Source: Nematostella vectensis (lineage: Eukaryota; Cnidaria; Anthozoa; Actiniaria; Edwardsiidae). Taken from it: 64,000 nt of DNA. The translations under genes were made by a program, and so were the position numbers. This document shows, piece after piece, positions 29,127 to 40,035 of the stretch. The notes under the pieces were generated by a model that ran no database searches, had not been told where the DNA came from, and saw only the letters and a list, made by a program, of their open reading frames with translations. Where the stretch lies: contig NC_064039.1 of the NCBI RefSeq assembly GCF_932526225.1, forward strand, positions 13,286,139 through 13,350,138, read 5' to 3'. Every line of letters starts with the position of its first letter. Position 1 is the first letter of the stretch.

Positions 29127-31964
29127 CGGTTTGGGAGAGACTCTTTCAAGGTGAAAGTATGTGGCCTACTTAACTGAAAAATGCCATGTGAATAGCCCCT
29201 TTTCATTTTAATTCTTGCATTTTTGTTTCGATACATATTGTTATTAATTGGAGCCTTTATTAGCGTTTTATATCCAAGAACACATGTAATTCTTATACTA
29301 AAAACATTAATGAGAGTTGAACATGTAACAGACTAATTAAAACGTGTCACACGCCTATCATTTCCCGCTTAAATTTTTCCCGCTCAAAATCTGACCCGCG
29401 CGATGACACAAAAAAATGCGTTTAGCGCTTGCGTATTGATCGGTGGCTGTTATGTCGGTTCAGGTCATTTAGTTTTTTGTTGTTATATTAAAAGTTAAAT
29501 AGATTATTGTAAATAATTAAAGAGAATTAAGAAATAAAAATTGTACAAAAACGGTGCTTGTTTCGCAAAACTGCTTCTTTTGATGAATACTATGCGATAA
29601 ATAAAAAATATAGAAAGACTTCCCGCCATCCTCTCTATCTTCCAATCTTTCCCTATCTATTCTAGGATGCCTTGTTTGCGTAGGCTAAAAAAACCTGGGT
29701 CTTGCACGCGTTGGGAACGAGAAAAAACGAGATGACTTTGTTTCTCTGGACGCCAACAAAATAAAAAAAAACGCCTTTATAGAACATTTTTAAAATCCTT
29801 GCTATTCTGAATTTCCTCGCATCGGCGGCCGACTATTCCTATAGTTGTCAAACGCCCGTATAAATATCTCGATTTCCCCGTTTCTGCAGATGCCTTGTAT
29901 GTCTGAAAGTGCTCGAAAATTCGGTGAGTGGCCCTAATGATTATGTCAGACTTTGCTGTAAAGCAGCATGGACACACACAAAGAAGTTACAAGCGAAGTT
30001 ATGTACTTAACCTTCAGAGTCATGTCATCACATGCCATCCTGGGCCTACATTTTGCTTTGCCCACCCATCGTTATCTGTCAAACCTCTTTCTTACAGATT
30101 CCTCTTCATGCCTCAAGTATTCAAACCGCGTAAAGAATTGGGAATTGTGTCATGGAATAAATTGTGTCTCAGGAAATATCTGCCATCAAAAACATGCAGC
30201 TCACATACTTAACGTGCTAACTCTAAACATTTTGATCTGTTCACGTGAACAGGTGAAAAGGTCTAGATCCGCGTCGGGACATTCGTTTGATTTTTCCAAC
30301 AGGAAGAGTTACCACACATACATAATGAATCTGTGAAAATACATATGAGGTCACAGCTTTTTAGAAATTTTTCGAACAGCGTGATATCTATTACCCCTAC
30401 CTATTCCTGAAAACATCCCAAGGGATCAAAGATACAGCCAAGATAATGCTATCTCTATAGGGAACCTCAAAACAACAAGCATTCGACAGGTTATTTTACT
30501 GTCGAATCTGTTGTAACGCGACCCGCGTTTTCAAAACACGATTTGTTTTTGTTTTCTATTCCGTCATTCTGAGCCAATTAGAGCCTCGCTTTGTGCACTT
30601 TCTTTGGCTATCTATAAAGCCAGACAACTGCACTAGGCGAGTGATGGCAAGAATCTGCTTGGCTTAGAATAATTTGACTGGCGGAACAGAAAATCACAAA
30701 AGACAAAAAGAAATCGATGTTTTGAAAATGCGGCGTCGCGATACAACGGATTCGACAGTGAAGGTGATCCTCCATTTTTTTTCTCACAGTGGAAGAATCC
30801 TCGACGCCTAGATCCCTTCGCCTCTATTACTTTAAAACGCATGTCAATGGGGAGTGACCTCCTCGCGGGCTCCCTGTGGCCAGCTATCAATCGCATAGCC
30901 GCAGGACCCCCGATGTCTGTGATGAAGGAGGCTGGATAGGGAGGATGGTAACGGAAACTGGTCCATTCCTTTCGATAAATCATTTACACGCCCCGAAAGA
31001 AGAACAATTTTGCTTGAGACACGGTTTATTCGACAGTTTAGGGGATTAGGAAGTTCGAGATTAGTTGACACACGGGCTATAGGATAATTTTACTCAGAAA
31101 TGATGTCTAATGTCTTGTTAGTGTTGAATAAAGCACGTATTCCTACCTAAACTGGCTGTATTCCCTACGCGTTACCCCGTACCACTTTCGAACGACACTT
31201 TCAAACGCTGGGGATAGAGTTACTCATTTACCTGTAGCCCCTGTTTGACAACAAATTCTGACTATTATCGATTAACATTATAAAAAGGGGCGTGACGCAA
31301 AAGGGGCGTGACCCTTCGGCAGGACGAACATTGGTCAACGATTTCATAGTGTACACAGACAACGGAAAACATTCAATACCGACAACAAAGCTCTATTCAG
31401 ATTCGCTTGCCCTTTCTCAACAAATAGAATACTCTGAACTCACTAGGAAGACAATTAACGGGTCATTTGAATAAATTGAAAACTGTAAATTGAAAGTCCA
31501 TCCAAGACCTGTCCCGACTTTTGGGCATATAGCCACTAGCCTCATCCCTTTGCTTCTCGGCGGGCCTATCATGCTCTACATGGCTATGACGTCACTGGCC
31601 CTTGTGAGTGCGCGCAAAGCATCATGGAGCTGACAGCAAGGGAGTAGCCTGGGGATGAGGCTATATAGCCACTGCGTTTGTAAAATTCGTGTCACGACTA
31701 CGTTGAATTTCCTTTTTTGTGCAAACATCACAAAATATGCAATGGGGCATGCATCCTCCATCTATTGGAGCCCTATTTGTAGATGGCGAAAGTCAATAAA
31801 CATTACCGCGTTATCTGTCCTACTATCGGTCGCACCCCTTGCCTCGCGCCGTTGTGGCGTGTACATGCTATTTAATATTTGTGTTTATGTCTTGCGAAGT
31901 GATTTATCACACCTTCCTCTTATGTTTTGGCGGCAACTCAAGTCTGTCAAACATAGAAGCACAA
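29127..31964. other. Intergenic, no gene recognised
   Basis: AT-rich DNA between the two receptor genes. Frames at 29928-30336 and 30633-31071 lack domains and splice context. Nothing further is seen. Confidence 0.5.
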
Positions 31965-32750
31965 AACAAGTGAGAATCGGTCAAACACTAGCGCAATACA
32001 AGTGAGAATCGGTCAAACACTATCGCAATACAATCGAGAATCGGTCAAACAATAGCGCAACACAAGTGAGACTCGGTCAAATAACACTATCGCAACACAA
32101 GTGAGAATCGGTCAAACACTATCGCAGTACAAGTGAGAATCGGTCAAACACTATCGCAATATAAGTGAGAATCGGTCAAATACTAGCGCAACACAAGTAA
32201 GAATCGGTCAAATACTAGCGCAAAACAAGCGAGAATCGGTCAAATACTAGTGCAACACAAGCGAGAATCGGTCAAATACTAGTGCAACACAAGCGAGAAT
32301 CGGTCAAATACTAGTGCAACACAAGCGAGAATCGGTCAAATACTAGCGCAAAACAAGCGAGAATCGGTCAAATACTAGTGCAACACAAGCGAGAATCGGT
32401 CAAATACTAGCGCAAAACAAGCGAGAATCGGTCAAATACTAGCGCAACACAAGCAAGAATCGGTCAAATACTAGCGCAAAACAAGCGAGAATCGGTCAAA
32501 TACTAGCGCAACACAAGCGAGAATCGGTCAAATACTAGCGCAACACAAGCGAGAATCGGTCAAATACTAGCGCAAAACAAGCGAGAATCGTTCAAATACT
32601 AGCGCAACACAAGCGAGAATCGGTCAAATACTAGCGCAACACAAGCGAGAATCGGTCAAATACTAGCGCAAAACAAGCGAGAATCGTTCAAATACTAGCG
32701 CAACACAAGCGAGAATCGGTCAAATACTAGCACAACACAAGCGTACGACA
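31965..32750. repeat. 32-bp minisatellite, about 24 copies
   Basis: Units of the form acaagcgagaatcggtcaaa plus tactagcgcaac. The first few units are variant (cactatcgcaat; 34 bp in one), and later ones alternate between aaaac and aacac endings, showing block duplication. Confidence 0.92.
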
Positions 32751-33551
32751 ATCAAGCATCTGCATTCTGTTGCACTTGCGCTTCCAGTAAAAATTTGAAA
32801 ATTACGTTTCGGAGCTCGCCAAACCTTTATCAAATTGCTCGCTCTTCGCAGATGACAAAAAGTCAAAATACTGGTACTCAAGCAAAAAAAAAAAATCCCC
32901 CCCCGCGAGGTAATGAGTGCATTAGTACATTTTAGCCGAGATTTGCTTTTGAATTTGTTCTAGAGATTTGGGAGTGATTTTACATGGGGAAGGGAGGGGA
33001 GGGGGGGGGGGGGGGGGTGAGAGGGAGGGAGGGTATTGAATCTCGATCGGTTAGTTAAATGTCGTTTTTTATGTTCTAAAAAAGTACATTTTGGGTAGGC
33101 TAAGGTTATGCTGACTTTTGGGTAATAAAAATTTGCATACTGTCTTTATTGATATCATGTGTCGCATAATACAAAGCTCTCTTACTATAACGTTACAAAT
33201 TTATGCTAACGTAATGACAGCGTCTCCTAACAATCCCTTCAGTGTTTTTTATACACTAACCTGTAGGCTTTGATATAGTTTTTCGACACAAAAACCCAAA
33301 ACACGTAGTTCGCGTATCACGGCAGCCATCTTGGATAATGCGCTCCGCAGGGGGAGGAGGAGGGAAAAATGAGCAATCCCCCCCCCTCCACCCTGCACAG
33401 TGGTGTGATAGGTAGGCTATATATACATATATGGACAAGTAACCATAAAACAGATAATGATAATAGAATGATAATAGGAATCCTTTCACACCCACTCGAG
33501 AGAGTCCGTAGACGATGACTTCGCTCTCCCTCTTCCCCTAAATCTCTGCCT

Positions 33552-34988
33552 TTAGTCACTGCTCTCGGGTGAGTCCGTAGACGATGAAAAATCGCTCTCC
33601 CCCTCCCTTATCGTAACAGATACTCTATTACGTCGAATTCGTATTTTTGATGCCCAATACAAAATTTGGTGAGGCACTAGCAAAATTATCTCCCTTGTAA
33701 CAATGCGAAGGTGAGATGGTTTGGTATTGAATAATAAGTAAATCACCGGGCTGAAGGAGGAGTACACGTATGTCATCATACGGGCCAGACGCCAGTAGAA
33801 TATGAAAGTACAGGACATGATTGAGGTAGAATTGATGAGGAAGTATGAAATCGTGGCGTAGAAGGGCGTAAAAAAGGCGATGAAAATCATCAACAAGCCT
33901 ACTCTCGTCTTGCGGTAGTCGACGTCGTGGCGTGGGACTTGATGTGTCGATCTTACAAGTCTTTGCTGGCGTGGGACTTGATGTGTCGATCTTACAAGTC
34001 GTTGCTGGCGTGGGACTTGATGTGTCGATCTTACAAGTCGTTGCTGGCGCTGGGCATGTTCTAATTGCTGAGTATTGTTGGAAGACGGTCTGACTAGTTG
34101 GGACTGGGACAGTTCCGGATTGTTACTGAATGAGGAACTCCTATGCTCAGGCTCAAGATGTACCAACTGGTTGCTGCTGGGCGACACTCTTGCGCAGTCT
34201 TGTAGGATGACGCGGGAAAGGAGGATGATAATGACTAAAGGCGCTATAAAGAACATGCACCCAGATATGGTTCCAAACAACTGAAAGGACTTCTTCGGGT
34301 CGAAATATGCCGTACTTTCTATGGCACAGTAGACCTCAGTGCCTCTGTCGACAAGCTTGTAGACGGAAAGGTAGTATAAAAGAAATGTTCCGGGTGCAAT
34401 CCAAGAGATTGAGATGGCAATTCTGTGGAATTCCCTCTTCCGGTGTACGGTCCAGTACAGAGGCCACACAGTCTCTACATAGCGGTCGATGACGATAAAA
34501 CATAACAGGAGAGCTGATACCAAAGGGTAGATGTCAGTAATGAAACACACGAGTTTGCAGAGGACGAGTCCGGAGACGCCGCCGAGGTGCCATGACTCGG
34601 TTCGCGCGAGGTTGACAAACAACTCTCTCGGCAACGCGAAGAAGGCTATCAGGATACCAGCAATTGCAATGTTCATGTAGAGAAGCTCGAAAGTGGTCAC
34701 TCGTATGATTGTGCTTTTCCGAATGACGTCCAAAATCAGAAACGTATTACCAAAGTAAGAAACCAAGAAAATCCCTGTATACAAGATGGTGTCGATGGTA
34801 AGAAAAAATTCGGAGCGTGAACAATCGTTTGTCAGCCATTCCGATCCGTTAGAAACGCTCAAATTGGTTTCCGATCCGTTAGCAGCGCTTAAATTCACTC
34901 CCGAGCTTTCCATCTTTACAACACTCTCAAAAAGACCCCTTTTTGTCGAGAAAATTGCAGAGTGAATGATTCTTAGAGTTCTGTGCAT
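33552..34988 (-). CDS. Class A G protein-coupled receptor with long repeated third loop
   Basis: Intronless, 478 residues from ATG 34988 (a second Met lies 25 codons in at 34913 and may be the real start). The N-terminus has several NxS/T sites. TM1 YFGNTFLI, TM3 end VIDRYVE (DRY), TM4 SWIAPG, Cys pair LVLCK and VYCAI, TM6 FIAFFTPFY (the CWxP Cys replaced by Phe), TM7 SSFSPVIYLLF (NPxxY reads SPVIY). The third intracellular loop is over 100 residues and contains three perfect copies of QQRLVRSTHQVPR. Strong local similarity to the receptor at 28020 (LPRELF, ARTESW, SGLVLCK, ISISW/IATSW). The ligand is unknown; loss of the NPxxY Asn may alter activation. Confidence 0.9.
   Translation of the reverse strand: MHRTLRIIHSAIFSTKRGLFESVVKMESSGVNLSAANGSETNLSVSNGSEWLTNDCSRSEFFLTIDTILYTGIFLVSYFGNTFLILDVIRKSTIIRVTTFELLYMNIAIAGILIAFFALPRELFVNLARTESWHLGGVSGLVLCKLVCFITDIYPLVSALLLCFIVIDRYVETVWPLYWTVHRKREFHRIAISISWIAPGTFLLYYLSVYKLVDRGTEVYCAIESTAYFDPKKSFQLFGTISGCMFFIAPLVIIILLSRVILQDCARVSPSSNQLVHLEPEHRSSSFSNNPELSQSQLVRPSSNNTQQLEHAQRQQRLVRSTHQVPRQQRLVRSTHQVPRQQRLVRSTHQVPRHDVDYRKTRVGLLMIFIAFFTPFYATISYFLINSTSIMSCTFIFYWRLARMMTYVYSSFSPVIYLLFNTKPSHLRIVTREIILLVPHQILYWASKIRIRRNRVSVTIREGESDFSSSTDSPESSD
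33920..34048 (-). repeat. 39-bp coding minisatellite in receptor loop 3
   Basis: Three near-perfect tandem copies of 39 bp (13 codons), in frame within the receptor gene. One base differs between copies (ctttgctgg vs cgttgctgg). Confidence 0.9.
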
Positions 34989-35632
34989 CCTTTAATACAC
35001 ATTGAAGCACATGATACCATATTTTGACGCAAATACTGCTCCTTGTTTTGACTTGAAATTTTTGTTTTAAATTGTTTGTCTCAAATAAGCTATTGTGTTC
35101 GCAGAAGTCATGTCACACTTATTGTGTTTGCAAGCGTTGTTTGGATCCTGATGAGCCTTAAACCAAGTTTGTTTCTACTGCTCGCAATCCAACAATTAAA
35201 AAGGTCATACGCTGACAACCCATTACAACTACGTCCGGGGGGACTCTTCAGAAAAGTGATCGTCACATCTTTTAGGGTATAACATTTCGGCCAACTGCTA
35301 TCCCTTGGTGGTGTTGAACGATTTTGCCGATTCTGCTATCTCTTAGGGTTAACATTTCCTTCGAACACACCCAATTTGCTATTTCTAAGGCTTAAAATTG
35401 ACTTTGCTAACACAACACCGTCTGTTTTTATCGAGTCCTTTCGCCGCTTTCGTGCTTTCTGTACGACTTTGCGTGCGCAATTGTCGAGTAATAACTGGCT
35501 GAAAGGCCAGATATTTGTCCAAAATCAATTCAAAAAGAGCAATTTATGGTGTCATTAGTTACACTAGCGCCTGAGGTTACGATGGCTCTATTCCCAGCCT
35601 TCACTAGGCCTCATCAGCCCCACAAATAACGG
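34989..35632. other. 5' flank of receptor gene, no gene recognised
   Basis: AT-rich sequence. Short frames only. Confidence 0.45.
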
Positions 35633-35814
35633 TGGTAAAGGGTATTTTCGTGAAACGAGATGTGGCCATTTTTCACCCTACGAGAAACGTGAAATCGTCC
35701 ATTTCGACGTTCGTGAAACGTGATTTAACAATTTAAAAGGCCATTTTTATATCCGTTTAACGTGGAAAGCCATTTTGCCCGGTCCGTGAAACGTCATCCA
35801 TACCCCCCTTTACC
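35633..35814. mobile_element. MITE with TGGTAAAGGG inverted ends
   Basis: TGGTAAAGGG at 35633 is inverted as CCCCTTTACCA ending at 35814. The inside has repeated cgtgaaacg and tggccatttt motifs in both directions. A partial relative occurs at about 4998-5052 (gccatatctcgtttcacg ... ctaccaa), next to the EGF exon. Confidence 0.6.
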
Positions 35815-37720
35815 AGCCTGACTAATGATGTTTGGGGCACGTACTGCGGGCTCATATAAACGAGGTGGAAATCGAGCCTAAAGTTGCGGCGTCACGTAGC
35901 TTTCCATGTTTTACTAACCTTACTGTGACTTCCAAGCTCTTATCTATAGTCGCACCCATAAGATATACAAATGGCTTCCGTTACTCTTGTATAAGACATC
36001 CGGCCCAACGAACAAGAAGCCCCGCCTATTTGGGTGCGTCATGTGGGGAACTCGACGGTTTACACAGTTCTACCCGGGTTAGATTGCAAAATGCTTTACT
36101 GTCACCTCTTTCAGCGGTAAGCCATGCTAAGAGACCAAACAAACCACAGGTAGCCCAGGCTCACGGCGAGTTCAGATGTCCAAAATGCAATCATCCGCTA
36201 TATCATCCATTTATCTTTTCTTGGTCATCTCATTGAGAACCAAATGAAGTAAATAGACCATAATTCGTGTTTAAGTGATCGTATAGGACTTGACTTCCAA
36301 GTATCGAAAGTATCTCGTGAGCATCACATTCGAAACTAATTTGTTGATTTTCGGCGCGTTCAGCTTTGTGAATTGAGTGTATAGTCTTATATTTTAGCAA
36401 AGCTATTTTATGCTCTTTTTACTTCCAACAAAGGGCAAAGCAACATCAAACATGATTCTTATAAAAGAAAAAAGGCCTTCCGTTTTGAAGTGGACCTCCA
36501 TATCGTAGTCAGGTGAGACATATTACCGGTTAACAAACTTTTTTGTTATTGAGAAAGTATCAAAAGGTCATTGCGTCCGATGACCATTATACACATCGTG
36601 CAGAATATTCGCCTTAATTCTAGAGAATAGATCTCTACTTTTCATAACGGGAATGCAATAAAAAATCTTTAAAAAATCCTACTACTTGCTATGGACCTGT
36701 TACACCAGGTTTCAACCAACTAGGCGTCGGGGGTCCATGCCACTCACCCTTGGCTTTTTCCATCGTGACTGCGCACGCTTGTGGGGGAGGCGTGCGTGAC
36801 ACTTTTCAAAATAGGCTGCTAAGCAGGCTTATCATTGGTTCCTCGTCACACCCAGGGCGTCGAGGTCAGCCACAGGTAGCCCGTGTTATGTTAGTAATTC
36901 GAACCAACCGGCTAATTGAATTAATGTGTATTTTTACTTTATGCTAGAAATAGAAATGTAATAAATTCCTTCGAACTTAATGTAGTACTTGTAGTTGTTT
37001 ATTATCTTAAGTGATTTAGCGCGTATTTGGGACTCTTTTAGCGCTGTTCTGCGAAATTTAGAATTCCCCTTATGGACGGTCAATGAGCCGGTTATCGACA
37101 GTGCTGGGCTACCTGTTAGTTAAAGTAACGAAGCGCGAGAACGAGGCGGCGGTTTCTGGAAAACATTGTGCCCATTGTGGAAAACAGAGGGATGGCTCTG
37201 TTTTCCACAATGGGCAAAAAAACGTGTAACCTACTGTTTATTTTATAAGCGAAAAAACTCTAGAGTCTGTAAAATGCCAAAAGAACGCAGTAATAACATT
37301 GAGTGTTTTTCGCTGTCGTTCTGCAAGAGCTGGTCTGACTGTAAAATACAATAGGGGACTTGCAATAATAGCCTCCTCCACAGCCATCTCAAAGACCAAA
37401 AAAAGAAAAAAAAGGATTGGGTTTCCTGTGGCAAAAAAAACGGAAGTGACAAACCGGAAGCGCTGCAGCCTTAGGCTTCCTCCTCCGCAATTTCGCCACG
37501 GGTAACCCATTCTTTCCGTCCTTTTCATTATAGAGTTGCCTGCGGAGGTGGCTATTGCGATAAGAGATCACCTGACTTTTGAGTGGCAAAGAAGGGCGCA
37601 CTCAGGCTTTTAGCGGCAAAATAGAGTGGTTTTCAAAAACCCGTGAAATACTATTTAGTTTATATAGAACTAATATACTGTAATCTCTTTTGTTTTGGCT
37701 TGACTATTACACTTTAACAA
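35815..37720. other. Intergenic with short dispersed repeats, no gene recognised
   Basis: The string cacaggtagccc recurs at about 36147 and 36871 and inverted at about 37109, and again near 45700. Pieces reading ggtcaatgagccggtt accompany it, which points to a small dispersed element family. A perfect short hairpin lies at 37170-37215. Confidence 0.45.
37170..37215. repeat. Perfect 20-bp inverted repeat with 6-nt loop
   Basis: Arms gcccattgtggaaaacagag (37170-37189) and its exact reverse complement (37196-37215) around ggatgg. Surrounding sequence is AT-rich and unpaired. Confidence 0.85.
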
Positions 37721-40035
37721 TTACATTTTGTTGCACGGGATTTTGAAAACTACTCTAACAGCAAAAAAGCTACTTATTTAGCGCTTACGAATAAAGCCAG
37801 AAAGTTTTTTTTTTTTAGAAGGGGTTTAGCTTCATTTAAAGATTTTATTTTTTCTTTGTTCTGTGACGGGACGGGCGCAGTCTGTTTATTTTGGCTTGAG
37901 TTTGCCACCCACAAGGTCACGTGATCTGTAAGCCCAAAACCCTTGTTGAACTTCGATAAAACTAGAGTCTCCACAGGAGTTTGTTAGCTCGTGTTTAAAG
38001 TCTTATAAAACTGTAATGTTTAGTTGAGGATTTCACCGAAACAACAAATGTAAGTGATTTCTTTGGGCTGGGCGGCTTAGCAAGGCCCTCGCCTTTTGGT
38101 AGCTTTGGGTAGTAAAATGAAAAATTACACCAATTTCACCAATAGCAACATTTTACTCCCATTTTATACAATTCCAATACAACAAAACTTCCCCCTAATC
38201 GTTTCTCCTATTAATTACTATCTTTTACTTTCTTTTCTTCATTTTCTGGGGTAGCATCTTTCTTTTGCTCATCTTTGCGAAGGTGAAACTTGTTTAGATG
38301 TTGGCGATTTCTGGCGATCTCTATCGCATAAAACTCAATTTTGGTGACTGTAATAAAAATAAGCAAGAAAATGTCAATTTTAAATTGGAAACACACTCCA
38401 AAATTAAGGATTTCCAATTGTTAACCCTATAGGTGATGTAATCCATTATAAATATGTGAGTATATTCATCACAACACACTATAACACATTGCAGCACAGA
38501 AAAACACAGCACAAGACAACACAGCACAACTAGCACGTTATAGTGAAAGATGATGTAGAGGGGATTTGGGACTTTGGTGAGTGTAGAAGTTTGAAACAAT
38601 CAGGATAGTCAAAGATTAGTTTTCCTTGCGCTACAGCCTCAAAATCTCTTTAAAAACACTAAGAAAACTTTCATTAAAAAGTCTTGATCTACCAGTGTTT
38701 ATATTGTAATAACACTAAAATTTTAGCAACTTACCAAAAATGGTGTTTTCCTCAGTGTACCCCTTGTTGCAGTCAAGTCTTCAAATGGAAACCACAAAAA
38801 TTAGGCCTTGTACATATCTGAAAATTGTGAACTTCTCCTATAGTAAATATGTACCTTAAAAGTGTCCCAAAGTTGTAGTTACATTTTGTTGCACGGGATT
38901 TTGAAAACTACTCTAACAGCAAAAAAGCTACTTATTTAGCGCTTACGAATAAAGCCAGAAAGTTTTTTTTTTTTAGAAGGGGTTTAGCTTCATTTAAAGA
39001 TTTTATTTTTTCTTTGTTCTGTGACGGGACGGGCGCAGTCTGTTTATTTTGGCTTGAGTTTGCCACCCACAAGGTCACGTGATCTGTAAGCCCAAAACCC
39101 TTGTTGAACTTCGATAAAACTAGAGTCTCCACAGGAGTTTGTTAGCTCGTGTTTAAAGTCTTATAAAACTGTAATGTTTAGTTGAGGATTTCACCGAAAC
39201 AACAAATGTAAGTGATTTCTTTGGGCTGGGCGGCTTAGCAAGGCCCTCGCCTTTTGGTAGCTTTGGGTAGTAAAATGAAAAATTACACCAATTTCACCAA
39301 TAGCAACATTTTACTCCCATTTTATACAATTCCAATACAACAAAACTTCCCCCTAATCGTTTCTCCTATTAATTACTATCTTTTACTTTCTTTTCTTCAT
39401 TTTCTGGGGTAGCATCTTTCTTTTGCTCATCTTTGCGAAGGTGAAACTTGTTTAGATGTTGGCGATTTCTGGCGATCTCTATCGCATAAAACTCAATTTT
39501 GGTGACTGTAATAAAAATAAGCAAGAAAATGTCAATTTTAAATTGGAAACACACTCCAAAATTAAGGATTTCCAATTGTTAACCCTATAGGTGATGTAAT
39601 CCATTATAAATAAGTGAGTATATTCATCACAACACACTATAACACATTGCAGCACAGAAAAACACAGCACAAGACAACACAGCACAACTAGCACGTTATA
39701 GTGAAAGATGATGTAGAGGATTTGGGACTTTGGTGAGTGTAGAAGTTTGAAACAATCAGGATAGTCAAAGATTAGTTTTCCTTGCGCTACAGCCTCAAAA
39801 TCTCTTTAAAAACACTAAGAAAACTTTCATTAAAAAGTCTTGATCTACCAGTGTTTATATTGTAATAACACTAAAATTTTAGCAACTTACCAAAAATGGT
39901 GTTTTCCTCAGTGTACCCCTTGTTGCAGTCAAGTCTTCAAATGGAAACCACAAAAATTAGGCCTTGTACATATCTGAAAATTGTGAACTTCTCCTATAGT
40001 AAATATGTACCTTAAAAGTGTCCCAAAGTTGTAGT
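37721..40035. repeat. 1.16-kb tandem duplication, two copies
   Basis: 37721-38878 and 38879-40035 are nearly identical (a 2-bp indel at gaggggattt/gaggattt and one substitution in taaataTgtg/taaataAgtg). Each copy contains the last two PBDC1 exons and the splice-donor end of the exon before them. Confidence 0.95.
38211..38778 (-). pseudogene. Duplicated PBDC1 terminal exons
   Basis: Copies of the penultimate exon (38735-38778) and terminal exon (38211-38347), produced by the 1.16-kb tandem duplication. A 25-nt piece of the exon before them, with its donor site, is at about 38853-38877. The coding sequence and splice sites are unchanged, so they could act as alternative 3' exons, but the first copy already ends the gene. 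Confidence 0.85.

Noticed and set aside
31965..32750. CRISPR-like array of regularly spaced repeats
   Set aside because: The units are directly tandem with no unique spacers, and the DNA is eukaryotic. It is a minisatellite.
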